A stretch of DNA of 64,000 nucleotides from Actinocorallia sp. API 0066 (GCF_020991275.1 NZ_JAJLQY010000002.1:434001-498000), one strand, 5' to 3'; shown: positions 50,377 through 58,229, counted from the stretch's first letter. Notes: a model not told the origin generated them from the sequence alone. Numbers and translations: made by a program.

Positions 50377-51792
50377 GTGCCGTATCCGCAGCGCGCCGAG
50401 GAGGCGAAGCTCGCGCTGCGCACCGCGCGCCGGATCGAGCGGGAGATCGCCAGGGACGGATGGCCGGTCGGCGCGTCGCTCGGCTCAGAGGAGGACCTGC
50501 GCCGCCGGTTCGAGGTGAGCCGCTCGGTGCTGCGCGAGGCGCTGGTGCTGGTCGAACACCACAGAGCGGCGCGGATGCGGCGCGGGAACGGCGGCGGCCT
50601 GTTCGTCACCGCGCCCGACCACGGACCCGCGACCCGCGCGATCATCCTGTACCTGGAGCACGGCGGCACCCGTGTCGCCGACCTCGTCACGGCCCGGCTG
50701 CTGCTGGAGCCGCTGGCCGCCGCCGACGCCGCGCTGCGCGTCACCGAGGCGGACGTGCCCCGGCTGCGCGCGCTGGTGCTGCCGCCCGGCCACGTGCCGG
50801 GACGGCCCGCCGACATCCCCGCGATGGACGTCTTCCACGCGACGCTCGGTGAACTCTCAGGCAATCCCGTGCTGCGCCTCCTCCTCTCCGTCCTGATCGA
50901 GCTGACCGACCGGTACGCCCGGTATCTGAGCGGGCTGCCCGGCCATGAGACGCCGCTCGGCGAGTCCGTCGAGCACGGCCGCCGCGCGATCGCGGAGACC
51001 GTCGCGGCGGGCGACGCGCACGCGGCGCGCGCGGCCGCCACCCGGTACCTGGACGGGCTCGCCCGTTACACCGCCGCGCACCCGACGGGCGTGCTGCGGC
51101 ACGGCACGCCGATGCCGGAGCCGGAGGGCGCCAAGCTCGGCGAGGCGCTGGCCGTCCGCGTCCACAACGAGGTGGTGCGTCGGGGCTGGCCCGTCGGGGA
51201 GCTGCTCGGCACCGAGACCGAACTGCTCGCCCGGCACGGGGTGAGCCGCGCCGTGTTCCGGGAGGCCGTGCGCATCCTGGAGCACCACGCCGTCGCCGTG
51301 ATGCGCCGGGGACCCTCCGGCGGGCTCGTCGTCACCGAGCCCGAACCCTCGGCCGCCATCGAGATGACCGCCCTCTACCTCGACTACCGTGAATCCACGC
51401 GTACCGACCTCCACACCGTCCGCGAAGCCATCGAACTCGGCTGCCTCGACCTCATCCTCGCCCGCCGCCACGAGCCCGAGGTCTCCGCACGGCTCAGGAC
51501 CCTAGCCGCCGCCTCTGACAGAACCGGCGCGCCGCCGCCCGGCCGTGACGCGTTCGCCGAGTTCGCCGTCCTGGCGGGCAACCCGGTTCTGACCCTGTTC
51601 CTCCACATCGTCACCGAACTGTCCGCCCGGCACCTCCGCGAGGCCGGGGTGCCCCTCGACCCCGCCGCCCTCGCCCACTGGACCCGCCTGGCCAACGCCC
51701 GCGTCGCCGCCGCCGTCCTCGCCGACGACCCCTCCCTGGCCCGCCTCCGCCTCCGCCGCTCCCTCACCAAGGGCTTCGCCCGCCTCCCCTGA
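50377..51792 (+). CDS. Tandem double FadR/GntR-family regulator
   Basis: Protein of 471 residues with two GntR winged helices, each followed by an FCD-type helical domain. Unit 1: GSEEDLRRRFEVSRSVLREAL then AARMRRGNGGGLFV. Unit 2: GTETELLARHGVSRAVFREAV then AVMRRGPSGGLVVTEPEP. GTG 50377 (VPYPQRAEEAKL) has GGGGGAG 9 nt upstream and is preferred over ATG 50344. It is divergent from the fused acyl-CoA dehydrogenase and likely represses it through the palindrome at 50200, released by an acyl-CoA. Confidence 0.88.
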   Translation: MPYPQRAEEAKLALRTARRIEREIARDGWPVGASLGSEEDLRRRFEVSRSVLREALVLVEHHRAARMRRGNGGGLFVTAPDHGPATRAIILYLEHGGTRVADLVTARLLLEPLAAADAALRVTEADVPRLRALVLPPGHVPGRPADIPAMDVFHATLGELSGNPVLRLLLSVLIELTDRYARYLSGLPGHETPLGESVEHGRRAIAETVAAGDAHAARAAATRYLDGLARYTAAHPTGVLRHGTPMPEPEGAKLGEALAVRVHNEVVRRGWPVGELLGTETELLARHGVSRAVFREAVRILEHHAVAVMRRGPSGGLVVTEPEPSAAIEMTALYLDYRESTRTDLHTVREAIELGCLDLILARRHEPEVSARLRTLAAASDRTGAPPPGRDAFAEFAVLAGNPVLTLFLHIVTELSARHLREAGVPLDPAALAHWTRLANARVAAAVLADDPSLARLRLRRSLTKGFARLP

Positions 51793-51866
51793 CCCCGCGC
51801 TCCCCCGGCACACGAACGGCCCAGGAGGCACGGGCCGCGGCTCCGCAGGCGGCGGTCTCACACGCC

Positions 51867-52004
51867 GCCGCGCTTCCCCGACCTTGTTTCCCGCCGGGTC
51901 AGGTGTCGGCCGGGCTTCGCGGGTGGTGGTGTCGCGCGCGGCCGCGCTTCCCTGGGCTTGTTTCCCGCCGGTCGGGCGTTGGCCGGGCTTCGCGGGGGTG
52001 GTCC
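51867..52004. repeat. Imperfect direct repeat, period about 74 bp
   Basis: Two copies of a non-coding unit start at 51867 and 51941. Both contain GCCGCGCTTCCC, CTTGTTTCCCGCCGG and GGCCGGGCTTCGCGGG, with small indels. They lie in the 237-bp gap between two convergent genes. No gene or operator function is evident. Confidence 0.7.
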
Positions 52005-52029
52005 GGTACGGCGGTGACGGCCGGGGCCG

Positions 52030-53478
52030 TCAGGCGGGTGGGCGTTCGGTGAGCGGGAGGCGCAGGTGGAAGCGGGTGTCGCCGGGGGTGGAGGTGACGG
52101 TGAGGTCGCCGCCGTGGCGGCCGACGACGATGCGGTAGGAGATGTCCAGGCCGAGGCCGGTGCCCTGGCCTACGGGCTTGGTGGTGAAGAACGGCTCGAA
52201 GATCCGGGAGCGGATGGCCTCAGGGATGCCCGGCCCGGTGTCGCGGATCTCGATGTGCGCGTCACGGGCGTCGTGCGACGTGTGCAGGGTGAGCGTGCCC
52301 GAGCCGTCCATGGCGTGCACCGCGTTGTCGATGAGGTTCGTGTACACCTGGTTCAGCTCGGCCGCGTAGGCGGGCACCCGGGGCATCGAGGTGTCGAAGT
52401 CCTTGACGACATCGAGCCCGCGCAGCTTGGGCGCCAGCATCACCAGCGTGCTCTCCAGGCCCGCGTGGAGGTCGGTCCGCTCGAACGGCGACCTGTCCAT
52501 GTGCGAGTACTGCTTGGCCGCCTGCACGAGCGTGGACATCCGGGTGACGGAGTCGGTGATCTCCCCGATGAGCAGCTCGGACTCCAGCGTGTAGGCGAGC
52601 CACCGAAGCACCCCGTTCAGGAGTTCCGGCGGGGCGTCGGCGGCGACCTTGTCGAGGAACTCGGTGTCCAGCCCTGACGCGACGAACACGGGCGCGATCT
52701 CCCACCCGTCGCCGCACTCGCGTTCTTCGAGCCAGTCGGTGACCTCGTCCTCCCGCTCGGACTCCTCGACCGCGCTCAGCTTCGGCGCCTTGGCGATGCT
52801 CTGGACGGCCTCCTCCTGCACGTCCACGAGCAGCGTCAGGGCACGCGGGTCGATCTGGTGGTGGGCCAGCATCGCCAGCTTGTGCCGGATGCCCTCCACC
52901 CGCTCCCGCAGCCGCGCCGTCGCCCGTACGGCGGCCGCCGCTGGGTTGTTGAGCTCGTGGGTGAGGCCCGCGCTGAGCTGGCCGAGCGCCAGGAGCTGCT
53001 GCCGCTGGTTGACGATCTGCTGGGAGCTGGTGAGCCCGAGGAACAGGCCCTCCAGCAGGTGCGTCGCCATCGGGAACCAGGTGCGCATCAGCCAGGCGAA
53101 GTCGCCGCTGGGCAGCACGAAGAAGCGGCACGCGGAGCACGCCTTCACGGTGGCCGGATAGGGCGCCATCGTGTCGGTGTCCGTGCCTGTGTCCACGTAG
53201 GAGCGGACGGCGCCCGCGTAGACGCCTACCTGGTTCGTCCGGCCCGTCTCGACCTCGTCCACGCCGATGCGGCGGCTGAGCGCGAGCGTGCCCTCCAGGA
53301 GGATGACGAGGTACTCGCCGGGCTCGCCCTCGGCCAACGCGACGGTCTCGGCGGGCACGGAGGCCGTCCAGCCGCGTTCGGCGAGCCAGGTGAGCTGCTC
53401 GTCGGTGAGCGCCTCGAAGAGGAACAGCCCGCGCAGCTCGTCGGGGCCGAGGGTGCCGTCGCGCTCGTCGATGCTCAT
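52030..53478 (-). CDS. Cyclic-nucleotide-binding-domain histidine kinase
   Basis: Protein of 482 residues. An N-terminal cNMP-binding-like domain occupies about 12-135 ([31 protein letters not shown]). A histidine-kinase core follows: H-box [17 protein letters not shown] with His174, N-box [17 protein letters not shown]1 [11 protein letters not shown]-box FEPFFTTK and G2 GTGLGLDI. It has no membrane segment, so it is a cytoplasmic sensor. Cysteines in KACSACRFF could serve as a redox or metal sensor. Its ATG overlaps the upstream receiver-TrxR gene (ATGA), so the kinase probably phosphorylates that protein's receiver domain. Confidence 0.9.
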   Translation of the reverse strand: MSIDERDGTLGPDELRGLFLFEALTDEQLTWLAERGWTASVPAETVALAEGEPGEYLVILLEGTLALSRRIGVDEVETGRTNQVGVYAGAVRSYVDTGTDTDTMAPYPATVKACSACRFFVLPSGDFAWLMRTWFPMATHLLEGLFLGLTSSQQIVNQRQQLLALGQLSAGLTHELNNPAAAAVRATARLRERVEGIRHKLAMLAHHQIDPRALTLLVDVQEEAVQSIAKAPKLSAVEESEREDEVTDWLEERECGDGWEIAPVFVASGLDTEFLDKVAADAPPELLNGVLRWLAYTLESELLIGEITDSVTRMSTLVQAAKQYSHMDRSPFERTDLHAGLESTLVMLAPKLRGLDVVKDFDTSMPRVPAYAAELNQVYTNLIDNAVHAMDGSGTLTLHTSHDARDAHIEIRDTGPGIPEAIRSRIFEPFFTTKPVGQGTGLGLDISYRIVVGRHGGDLTVTSTPGDTRFHLRLPLTERPPA

Positions 53479-55142
53479 GCCGACCCCAGGTACCGGTGCG
53501 CCAGCGAGACGGCCATCGCGCCGTCCCCGACGGCGGAGGCGACCCGCTTGATGGAATCCGACCGCACGTCGCCCGCCACGAAGACACCGGGCAGGCTCGA
53601 TTCCAGCAGCCAGGGGTCGCGGTCCAGGGGCCAGCCGCGCGGCGTCCTGCCGTCCACGACGAGTCCGGGGCCGGTCCTAACGAAGCCGTGCTCGTCCCGC
53701 TCCAGGACGTCGGCGAGCCATTCGGTGTGCGGGAGCGCGCCGATGAAGACGAACAGGTGGCTCGCCGGTACCCGCTCGGTGTTCCCGTCGGCCGAGCAGA
53801 GGGTGAGCCCTTCCAGGCCCTCCTCGCCGTGCGCCTCGGCGACCCGCGTCTCCAGCCGGACGCGCACGTTGCCGAGCGCGGCGAGCTGCTCGATGAGGTA
53901 GTGGGACATGCTGTCCTCCAGCGCCCGCCCCCGCACCACGAGGGTGACGGACTTGGCGACCCGCGCGAAGAACACGGCGGCCTGCCCCGCGGAGTTCGCC
54001 CCGCCGACGATGTACACGTCGTCGCCCTCGCAGGCCGCCGCCTCGGTCATGGCGGAGCCGTAGTAGACGCCGCGCCCGGTGAGCCGCGCGACGCCGGGCG
54101 CGTCCAGCTCCCGGTACTGCACACCGGTCGCGATGATCACGGTGTGCGCGGTGACCTCGCGGCCGTCGCCGAAGGTGAGCACGCGCGCGGGCCCGTTGGC
54201 GCGCAGCCCGGTGACGTCGCAGGTGGTGAGGATCTCGGTGCCGAACTTGACGGCCTGGCGGCGCGCCCGGTCGGTGAGCTGCCCGCCGGACACCCCGTCC
54301 GGAAAGCCCAGGTAGTTCTCGATCCGCGAGGACTGCCCGGCCTGTCCGCCGGTGGCGTGCCGCTCGACCAGCAGCGTCCGCAGCCCCTCCGACGCCCCGT
54401 ACACGGCGGCGCCGAGCCCGGCCGGACCGCCGCCCACGACGACGAGGTCGTAGAGGTCCGTCTCGGGCGCCGTGGCGAGGCCCACCGCGGCCGCCAGCGC
54501 GCTCGTGGACGGCGCGACGAGCGCCGACCCGTCCGGGGTGACGACCACCGGCAGGTCGGCCGCGGCGTCCAGATCAGCGGCCTGGAGGAGCCGTGCCGCC
54601 TCGGGCTCGTCGATCTGGAACCAGTGGTAGGGGACGGCGTTGCGCGCGAGGAAGTCCCGCACCTCGAACGACGGCGGCGACCAGCGGTGCCCGATCACCT
54701 TGGTCTCGCCGATGGCGACGTCCGGTTCGCCCAGGTAGGAGTCGACCATGGCGTCCACCACCGGGTAGAGCTTCTCCTCCGGCGGGTCCCACGGCTTGAG
54801 CAGGTAGTGGTCGACGTCCACCACGTTGATCGCGGCGATGGCGGCGTCGGTGTCGGCGTAGGCGGTGAGCAGGGCGCGGCGGGCGCGCGGATAGATGTCC
54901 ATCGCCGCCTCCAGGAACTCGATGCCCGACATGTCCGGCATCCGGTAGTCGGCGAGGATCACCGCGACCCGCGCGCCCCGCAGCTTCAGCTCCTTGAGCG
55001 CCTCAAGCCCCGCCGCCGGGGTCTCCGCCCGCATCACCCGGTACTCCCTGCCGTACTTGCGGCGCAGGTCGCGGGCCACCGCCCGGGAGACGGACGGATC
55101 ATCGTCGACCGACAGCAAAACGGGACGCGCTTCGTCGCTCAT
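53475..55142 (-). CDS. Receiver domain-glutaredoxin-like-thioredoxin reductase-like fusion protein
   Basis: Protein of 555 residues in three parts. Residues 1-135 are a response-regulator receiver (acidic pocket Asp13-15, phospho-acceptor Asp65 in VILADYRMPDMSG, Thr93, Lys116). Residues 145-225 are a glutaredoxin/thioredoxin-like fold with HRWSPPS where CxxC is expected (Ser155, Ser158) and a likely cis-Pro at DLPVVVTP. Residues 230-555 are a thioredoxin-reductase-like flavoprotein (VVVGGGPAGLGAAVYGASEG, GVFVAGDVRSDSIKRVA). The CxxC of thioredoxin reductase is missing after GRGVYYG. The output is unknown. It is cotranscribed with the kinase at 52030. Confidence 0.9.
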   Translation of the reverse strand: MSDEARPVLLSVDDDPSVSRAVARDLRRKYGREYRVMRAETPAAGLEALKELKLRGARVAVILADYRMPDMSGIEFLEAAMDIYPRARRALLTAYADTDAAIAAINVVDVDHYLLKPWDPPEEKLYPVVDAMVDSYLGEPDVAIGETKVIGHRWSPPSFEVRDFLARNAVPYHWFQIDEPEAARLLQAADLDAAADLPVVVTPDGSALVAPSTSALAAAVGLATAPETDLYDLVVVGGGPAGLGAAVYGASEGLRTLLVERHATGGQAGQSSRIENYLGFPDGVSGGQLTDRARRQAVKFGTEILTTCDVTGLRANGPARVLTFGDGREVTAHTVIIATGVQYRELDAPGVARLTGRGVYYGSAMTEAAACEGDDVYIVGGANSAGQAAVFFARVAKSVTLVVRGRALEDSMSHYLIEQLAALGNVRVRLETRVAEAHGEEGLEGLTLCSADGNTERVPASHLFVFIGALPHTEWLADVLERDEHGFVRTGPGLVVDGRTPRGWPLDRDPWLLESSLPGVFVAGDVRSDSIKRVASAVGDGAMAVSLAHRYLGSA

Positions 55143-55227
55143 GAGTGGGAGACGCCCTCCAGTCCGTCGAGGCGGAGGGCCCGCCTCGGCCTCGAAGTCC
55201 GGGGCCAGGCGTGCGTGATCTGTCCCC

Positions 55228-55266
55228 TAAAACGATCATACGTGCCGTCCGTCCGCCCGGTCTTCC
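55228..55266 (-). promoter_or_regulatory. Promoter of the receiver-TrxR/kinase operon
   Basis: On the minus strand CGTATGATCGTTTTA (55228-55242) contains -10 TATGAT. AAGACC 18 bp further upstream (55259-55264) is a weak -35. The same 15 nt occur at the zinc-finger gene (56321-56335). The predicted leader is about 86 nt. Confidence 0.55.
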
Positions 55267-55297
55267 GCGTTTTCCAAGGGCGGGTAAACGGCGGGCG

Positions 55298-55954
55298 TCA
55301 GGGCGCGAAGGCGAGCGCGCGGCGGACGAACGAAAGCAGGTCGGTGCGCATCCGTTGCCGGACCTCCTCGTCGAACTCGCGGCGGACGAGCCCCAGCGTC
55401 TCCCAGGTGGCGGCGCTGATGAGCCGGGCGTCGGCATCCGGCCGGGGCGAGACGAACACACCGCCCGCGACGCCCGCCCGCAGCGTCTCGGCGAGCAGCG
55501 CCACGAGCGGCCCGTACGTCCGCTGCGCCTCCTCCGGCGGGTGCGGGACCGACGAAGCGGCGAACACCCGCGCGCGCCGGGCCCTGGGCGGGCTGAACGC
55601 CAGCGCGAGGATCTCGTCCACCCACACCAGAAGCGCCGCCCCCGGCTCCGGCGCGGCCCGCACCGCCGCCGTCACCGCCGCCGAGAACAGCTCGGCCTCG
55701 CGCCGGATCATCGCGGTGATCAGCTCGTCCTTGGAGTCGAAGTGCCGGTAGAACGACCGCCGCGCGACCCCCGCCTCACTCAGCACGTCCGCGACGGTGA
55801 CCTCGGGGTAGCCCTTGCGCTCGACGGCGCGGAACGCCGCCTTGAAGATGAGTTCGAGCTCCTCGGCCTCACCGTACCTGCGGGGACGTCCGGGCCCGCC
55901 ACGGCCTCCCGGACGCGCCGGGGCCGCATCCGCGATTTCGTCACGAGAAGCCAC
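55298..55954 (-). CDS. TetR family transcriptional regulator
   Basis: Protein of 218 residues from a GTG at 55954 (VASRDEIADAAPARPGG). A disordered, basic, Gly/Pro-rich N-terminal tail precedes the TetR helix-turn-helix: IFKAAFRAVERKGYPEVTV, then VLSEAGVARRSFYRHFDSK. The Shine-Dalgarno is weak; TACCCT 6 nt before the GTG could be a -10 for a leaderless message. The frame is open upstream to 56338 but that part overlaps the zinc-finger gene. It sits between two genes of the kinase/redox module, and its target is unknown. Confidence 0.85.
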   Translation of the reverse strand: MASRDEIADAAPARPGGRGGPGRPRRYGEAEELELIFKAAFRAVERKGYPEVTVADVLSEAGVARRSFYRHFDSKDELITAMIRREAELFSAAVTAAVRAAPEPGAALLVWVDEILALAFSPPRARRARVFAASSVPHPPEEAQRTYGPLVALLAETLRAGVAGGVFVSPRPDADARLISAATWETLGLVRREFDEEVRQRMRTDLLSFVRRALAFAP

Positions 55955-56015
55955 AAACCGAGGGTACCCACCCCGGTGCCCCGCGCGCCGGGCCTCGGCG
56001 CGCGGCCGGCCCCGG

Positions 56016-56032
56016 CCTGAGAGGCTCTCAGG
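56016..56032 (-). terminator. Short palindrome at the end of the UBP zinc-finger gene
   Basis: CCTGAGAGGCTCTCAGG is an 8-1-8 perfect inverted repeat overlapping the stop codon of the minus-strand gene (56028). The one-base centre is tight for an RNA hairpin, so it could instead be a protein site. Confidence 0.35.
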
Positions 56033-56321
56033 TGTGCGAGAAGTCCTCGAGCCCGTCCAGGCGGAAGCCCGCTTCGTCCTGATAGCACCACAGCCAGTTC
56101 TCGCCCGGCTCGAACGAGCTGACGATGGGGTGCCCGGTGCCGTGGAAGTGCGCGGTGGCGTGCTTGGCAGGCGAGGAGTCACAGCAGCCGACGTGCCCGC
56201 AGGTCCGGCACATCCGCAGATGCACCCAGGTTCCCCCGATCCGCAGGCAGTCCTCACAGCCGTCGGCCGAAGGCCGGGCGTCACCCTTGATCTCCGCCAG
56301 GTGTGTGCAGGTCTCTCCCAT
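56028..56321 (-). CDS. UBP-type zinc finger protein
   Basis: Protein of 97 residues that is a single UBP (ubiquitin-hydrolase-type) zinc finger. Likely zinc ligands are Cys5, His7, Cys22, Cys25, Cys38, Cys41, Cys46 and several His between 54 and 64 (MCRTCGHVGCCDSSPAKHATAHFH). Such bacterial domains are often encoded near redox and signalling proteins; their ligand is unknown because most bacteria lack ubiquitin. ATG 56321 lies 6 nt after a -10 TATGAT, so the transcript is predicted to be leaderless. The same promoter core precedes the receiver-TrxR gene. Confidence 0.9.
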   Translation of the reverse strand: MGETCTHLAEIKGDARPSADGCEDCLRIGGTWVHLRMCRTCGHVGCCDSSPAKHATAHFHGTGHPIVSSFEPGENWLWCYQDEAGFRLDGLEDFSHT

Positions 56322-56359
56322 AAAACGATCATACGCACGGTGTGTGCGGGCGGTCACCG
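56322..56359 (-). promoter_or_regulatory. Leaderless promoter of the UBP zinc-finger gene
   Basis: Minus strand: -35 GTGACC (56352-56357), 18-bp spacer, -10 TATGAT (56328-56333), then CGTTTT and the ATG. The expected transcription start coincides with the start codon, and no Shine-Dalgarno is present. Confidence 0.6.
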
Positions 56360-56386
56360 GCGGTCCTTGAGGGTAGGTGACGATCA

Positions 56387-57112
56387 GTGACCACGCTCTT
56401 CACCCCCGGGCCGACGCTCTACGCGGTCGTCGTCGGCCTGGTCCTCGCGGGCGCCGCCGTCGCCGGGCTCGCCAGGCTCGGGCACGGCTGGGCGGTCGTC
56501 ACCGCCGGGGTGCGGGCGGGCCTCCAGCTCGGCGCGGTCGCCCTGGTGATCACCCAGGTGGCGACGCGCCTGTGGGCGACGCTCCTGTTCATCGCCGCGA
56601 TGTACGCGGTGGCGGGCTGGACGGCCGCGTCGCGGCTGCGCCGGGCCCGGTGGGCGGTCCTGCCGGTCGTCGGCGGGACGGTGCCGGTCCTCCTGCTGCT
56701 GGTCGGGACGGGCCTCGTGCCGCCGCACGGGCTCGCGCTGATCCCGGTCGCCGGGATCCTGGTGGGCGGCGCGATGACCGTCACCGCGCTCGCCGGACGG
56801 CGCTGCACGGACGAGCTGGAGACGCGGCGCGGCGAGGTGGAGGCCGCGCTCGCGCTGGGCTTCTCCGACCGCCAGGCGGCCCTTGAGGTGTGCCGTCCGG
56901 CCGCCTCGACCTCCCTGATCCCCGCGCTCGACCAGACCCGCACGGTCGGCCTGGTGACGCTGCCGGGCGCGTTCGTCGGGATGCTGCTGGGCGGGGCCAG
57001 CCCGACCCAGGCGGCGATCGTGCAGATGGTCGTGCTCGTGGCGCTGCTGGCCGTCCAGACGGTGGCTGTGGCCCTGACGACCGAGTTCGTCGTCCGCGCC
57101 GCCGGAAAGTGA
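56387..57112 (+). CDS. fetB: FetB-like (UPF0014) ABC transporter permease
   Basis: Protein of 241 residues with about seven membrane helices and the UPF0014/FetB pattern: VRAGLQLGAVALVITQV, IPVAGILVGGAMTVTAL, ALALGFSDRQAALEVCRPAASTSLIPALDQTRTVGLVTLPGAFVGMLLGG in parts. In E. coli FetA/FetB export iron and aid peroxide resistance. No fetA-like ATPase gene is adjacent, so the ATPase must be encoded elsewhere. GTG 56387 gives the canonical start. Confidence 0.88.
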   Translation: MTTLFTPGPTLYAVVVGLVLAGAAVAGLARLGHGWAVVTAGVRAGLQLGAVALVITQVATRLWATLLFIAAMYAVAGWTAASRLRRARWAVLPVVGGTVPVLLLLVGTGLVPPHGLALIPVAGILVGGAMTVTALAGRRCTDELETRRGEVEAALALGFSDRQAALEVCRPAASTSLIPALDQTRTVGLVTLPGAFVGMLLGGASPTQAAIVQMVVLVALLAVQTVAVALTTEFVVRAAGK

Positions 57113-57263
57113 TCGGAAAGCGCCGTCATCGTGTGCTTGATGGCCGGGAAAAGTCACTGCCGAAAGTAACCGTGAATTCCGGGACCTGGGTCACGGCACA
57201 CTAGGGCCGGACGTCCCGCAGTCAATGGGGAGGCGCGCCGCGTTAAAGCTCGGGGAAAACGAA

Positions 57264-57294
57264 GAGCGCGCCCAGCGGTGTGCTGGGCGCGCTC
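57264..57294. terminator. Bidirectional hairpin terminator
   Basis: GAGCGCGCCCAGC (57264-57276) pairs perfectly with 57282-57294 around a 5-nt loop. On the minus strand it is followed by GTTTTCCCC, fitting termination of the peptide gene ending at 57353; it can also serve the convergent fetB. Confidence 0.8.
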
Positions 57295-57352
57295 GTCGGC
57301 GGTCGTGCGGTGGGTCTTCGGCGGGGGCTTGCGGCGTGCTCCCGGCGCCGCA

Positions 57353-57583
57353 TCAGGAGCCGAAGGCGGTGCACTCGACCTCGGCGCGGCGCTCGGTCAT
57401 GCCCTGCGCGACGGAGGTGGTGACGCACTGTTCCTGCTGCTGGGTGAGGTTGAGGGTGCCGCAGACCGAGACGCTGGAGTAGGTGCGGCAGTCGGCCTGG
57501 GCGGCGGTGGAGGCGACGGCGGCGGGGGCGGCGAGTCCGCTGAGGGCGAGGGTCGCGGCGGCGACCAGCGGCATGACCTTCAT
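57353..57583 (-). CDS. Small secreted four-cysteine protein
   Basis: Protein of 76 residues with a Sec signal peptide (MKVMPLVAAATLALSGLAAP, cleavage near residue 30) and a mature part of about 46 residues. Four cysteines (32, 41, 53, 71) probably form two disulfides. ATG 57583 has GAGGAAA 8 nt upstream. I do not recognise the family. It is isolated between a terminator and an AT-rich region with phased A-tracts, suggesting it is independently expressed. Confidence 0.75.
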   Translation of the reverse strand: MKVMPLVAAATLALSGLAAPAAVASTAAQADCRTYSSVSVCGTLNLTQQQEQCVTTSVAQGMTERRAEVECTAFGS

Positions 57584-57727
57584 GGTGGGGTTTCCTCTCA
57601 CTTCTTTTTTCCGACACCCCCAACTTATGTCGCTATTTGGGGTGAAAGAGGGGGGATTGGCGATTCATTGCCGACGCTTGGGACTGCCCGTGGCGCCCGT
57701 CACCATCCGTGGTCCCGAATACCCCCG

Positions 57728-57752
57728 AAAACCCCGGAAAACCCTGGAAAAA
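57728..57752. repeat. Phased A-tracts (possible curved DNA)
   Basis: A-tracts at 57728-57731, 57738-57741 and 57748-57752 are spaced exactly 10 bp, within three near-repeats of CCCCGGAAAA. Such phasing bends DNA, and the stretch stands out in this GC-rich region. Confidence 0.6.
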
Positions 57753-57767
57753 GGTCAGGACACGGCG

Positions 57768-57800
57768 AAGGGGCGGAACCCCGTTCCGGGCCCGCCCCTT
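57768..57800 (-). terminator. Terminator of rpmE2
   Basis: AAGGGGCGG (57768-57776) pairs with CCGCCCCTT (57792-57800), 20 bp beyond the rpmE2 stop codon. The loop can form extra pairs. Confidence 0.6.
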
Positions 57801-57820
57801 CCGCGCGCGTTTCCCCGCGT

Positions 57821-58069
57821 TTACTTCCGCTTGCCGTACCGGCGCTGGAACTGCTCGATCCGGCCCGCCGTGTCGATCGTGCGGCCACGTCCCGTGTAGA
57901 ACGGGTGGCTCGCCGACGAGACGTCCACGTCGATGACGGGGTAGGTCTTCCCGTCCGTCCACTCGATCGTCTTGTCGCTGGTCGCCGTCGAACGCGTCAG
58001 GAAAGCGAAATCGACGCTCTTGTCGCGGAAGACCACCGGACCGTAAGCCGGATGGATGTCCTTCCTCAT
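57821..58069 (-). CDS. rpmE2: Ribosomal protein bL31, zinc-independent type B
   Basis: Protein of 82 residues beginning [18 protein letters not shown] with [31 protein letters not shown], the bL31 type B pattern. It contains no cysteine, so it is the zinc-free paralogue that replaces the zinc-binding bL31 under zinc limitation; such genes are usually repressed by Zur. A 17-bp perfect palindrome lies 55 bp upstream over a possible -10. GAGAGGAG precedes the ATG. Confidence 0.95.
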   Translation of the reverse strand: MRKDIHPAYGPVVFRDKSVDFAFLTRSTATSDKTIEWTDGKTYPVIDVDVSSASHPFYTGRGRTIDTAGRIEQFQRRYGKRK

Positions 58070-58123
58070 GGGTCACCGCTCCTCTCCGTAGCCGGGTGTG
58101 CCCGCGCGGTCGGGGCCCCGACG

Positions 58124-58140
58124 GGGACGATTATCGTCCC
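58124..58140 (-). promoter_or_regulatory. 17-bp perfect palindrome upstream of rpmE2
   Basis: GGGACGATTATCGTCCC is an 8-1-8 perfect inverted repeat. On the rpmE2 strand it contains GATAAT (58129-58134), a plausible -10, so a bound repressor would block initiation. By context the repressor could be Zur with a divergent site. Confidence 0.55.
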
Positions 58141-58216
58141 GGACCCCGCCCACGCCCCCGACAACACGACGGGACGGCCCGCCATTCCCGGCTCCGGGGC
58201 CAACGCCACGCCGTCC

Positions 58217-58229
58217 GGGACCTAGGGCC
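58217..58229 (+). promoter_or_regulatory. DevR/DosR-like box upstream of the universal stress protein gene
   Basis: GGGACCTAGGGCC resembles the actinobacterial DevR/OsdR box (GGGAC...GGCCC type) and lies 37 bp before the start of a universal stress protein gene, a typical DosR target class. The resemblance is moderate. Confidence 0.35.

Noticed and set aside
57113-57263. Small plus-strand ORF starting near 57225 after fetB
   Set aside because: The frame is mostly opposite the secreted peptide gene and the terminator, with no coding signature and no good ribosome-binding site. The region is best read as intergenic.
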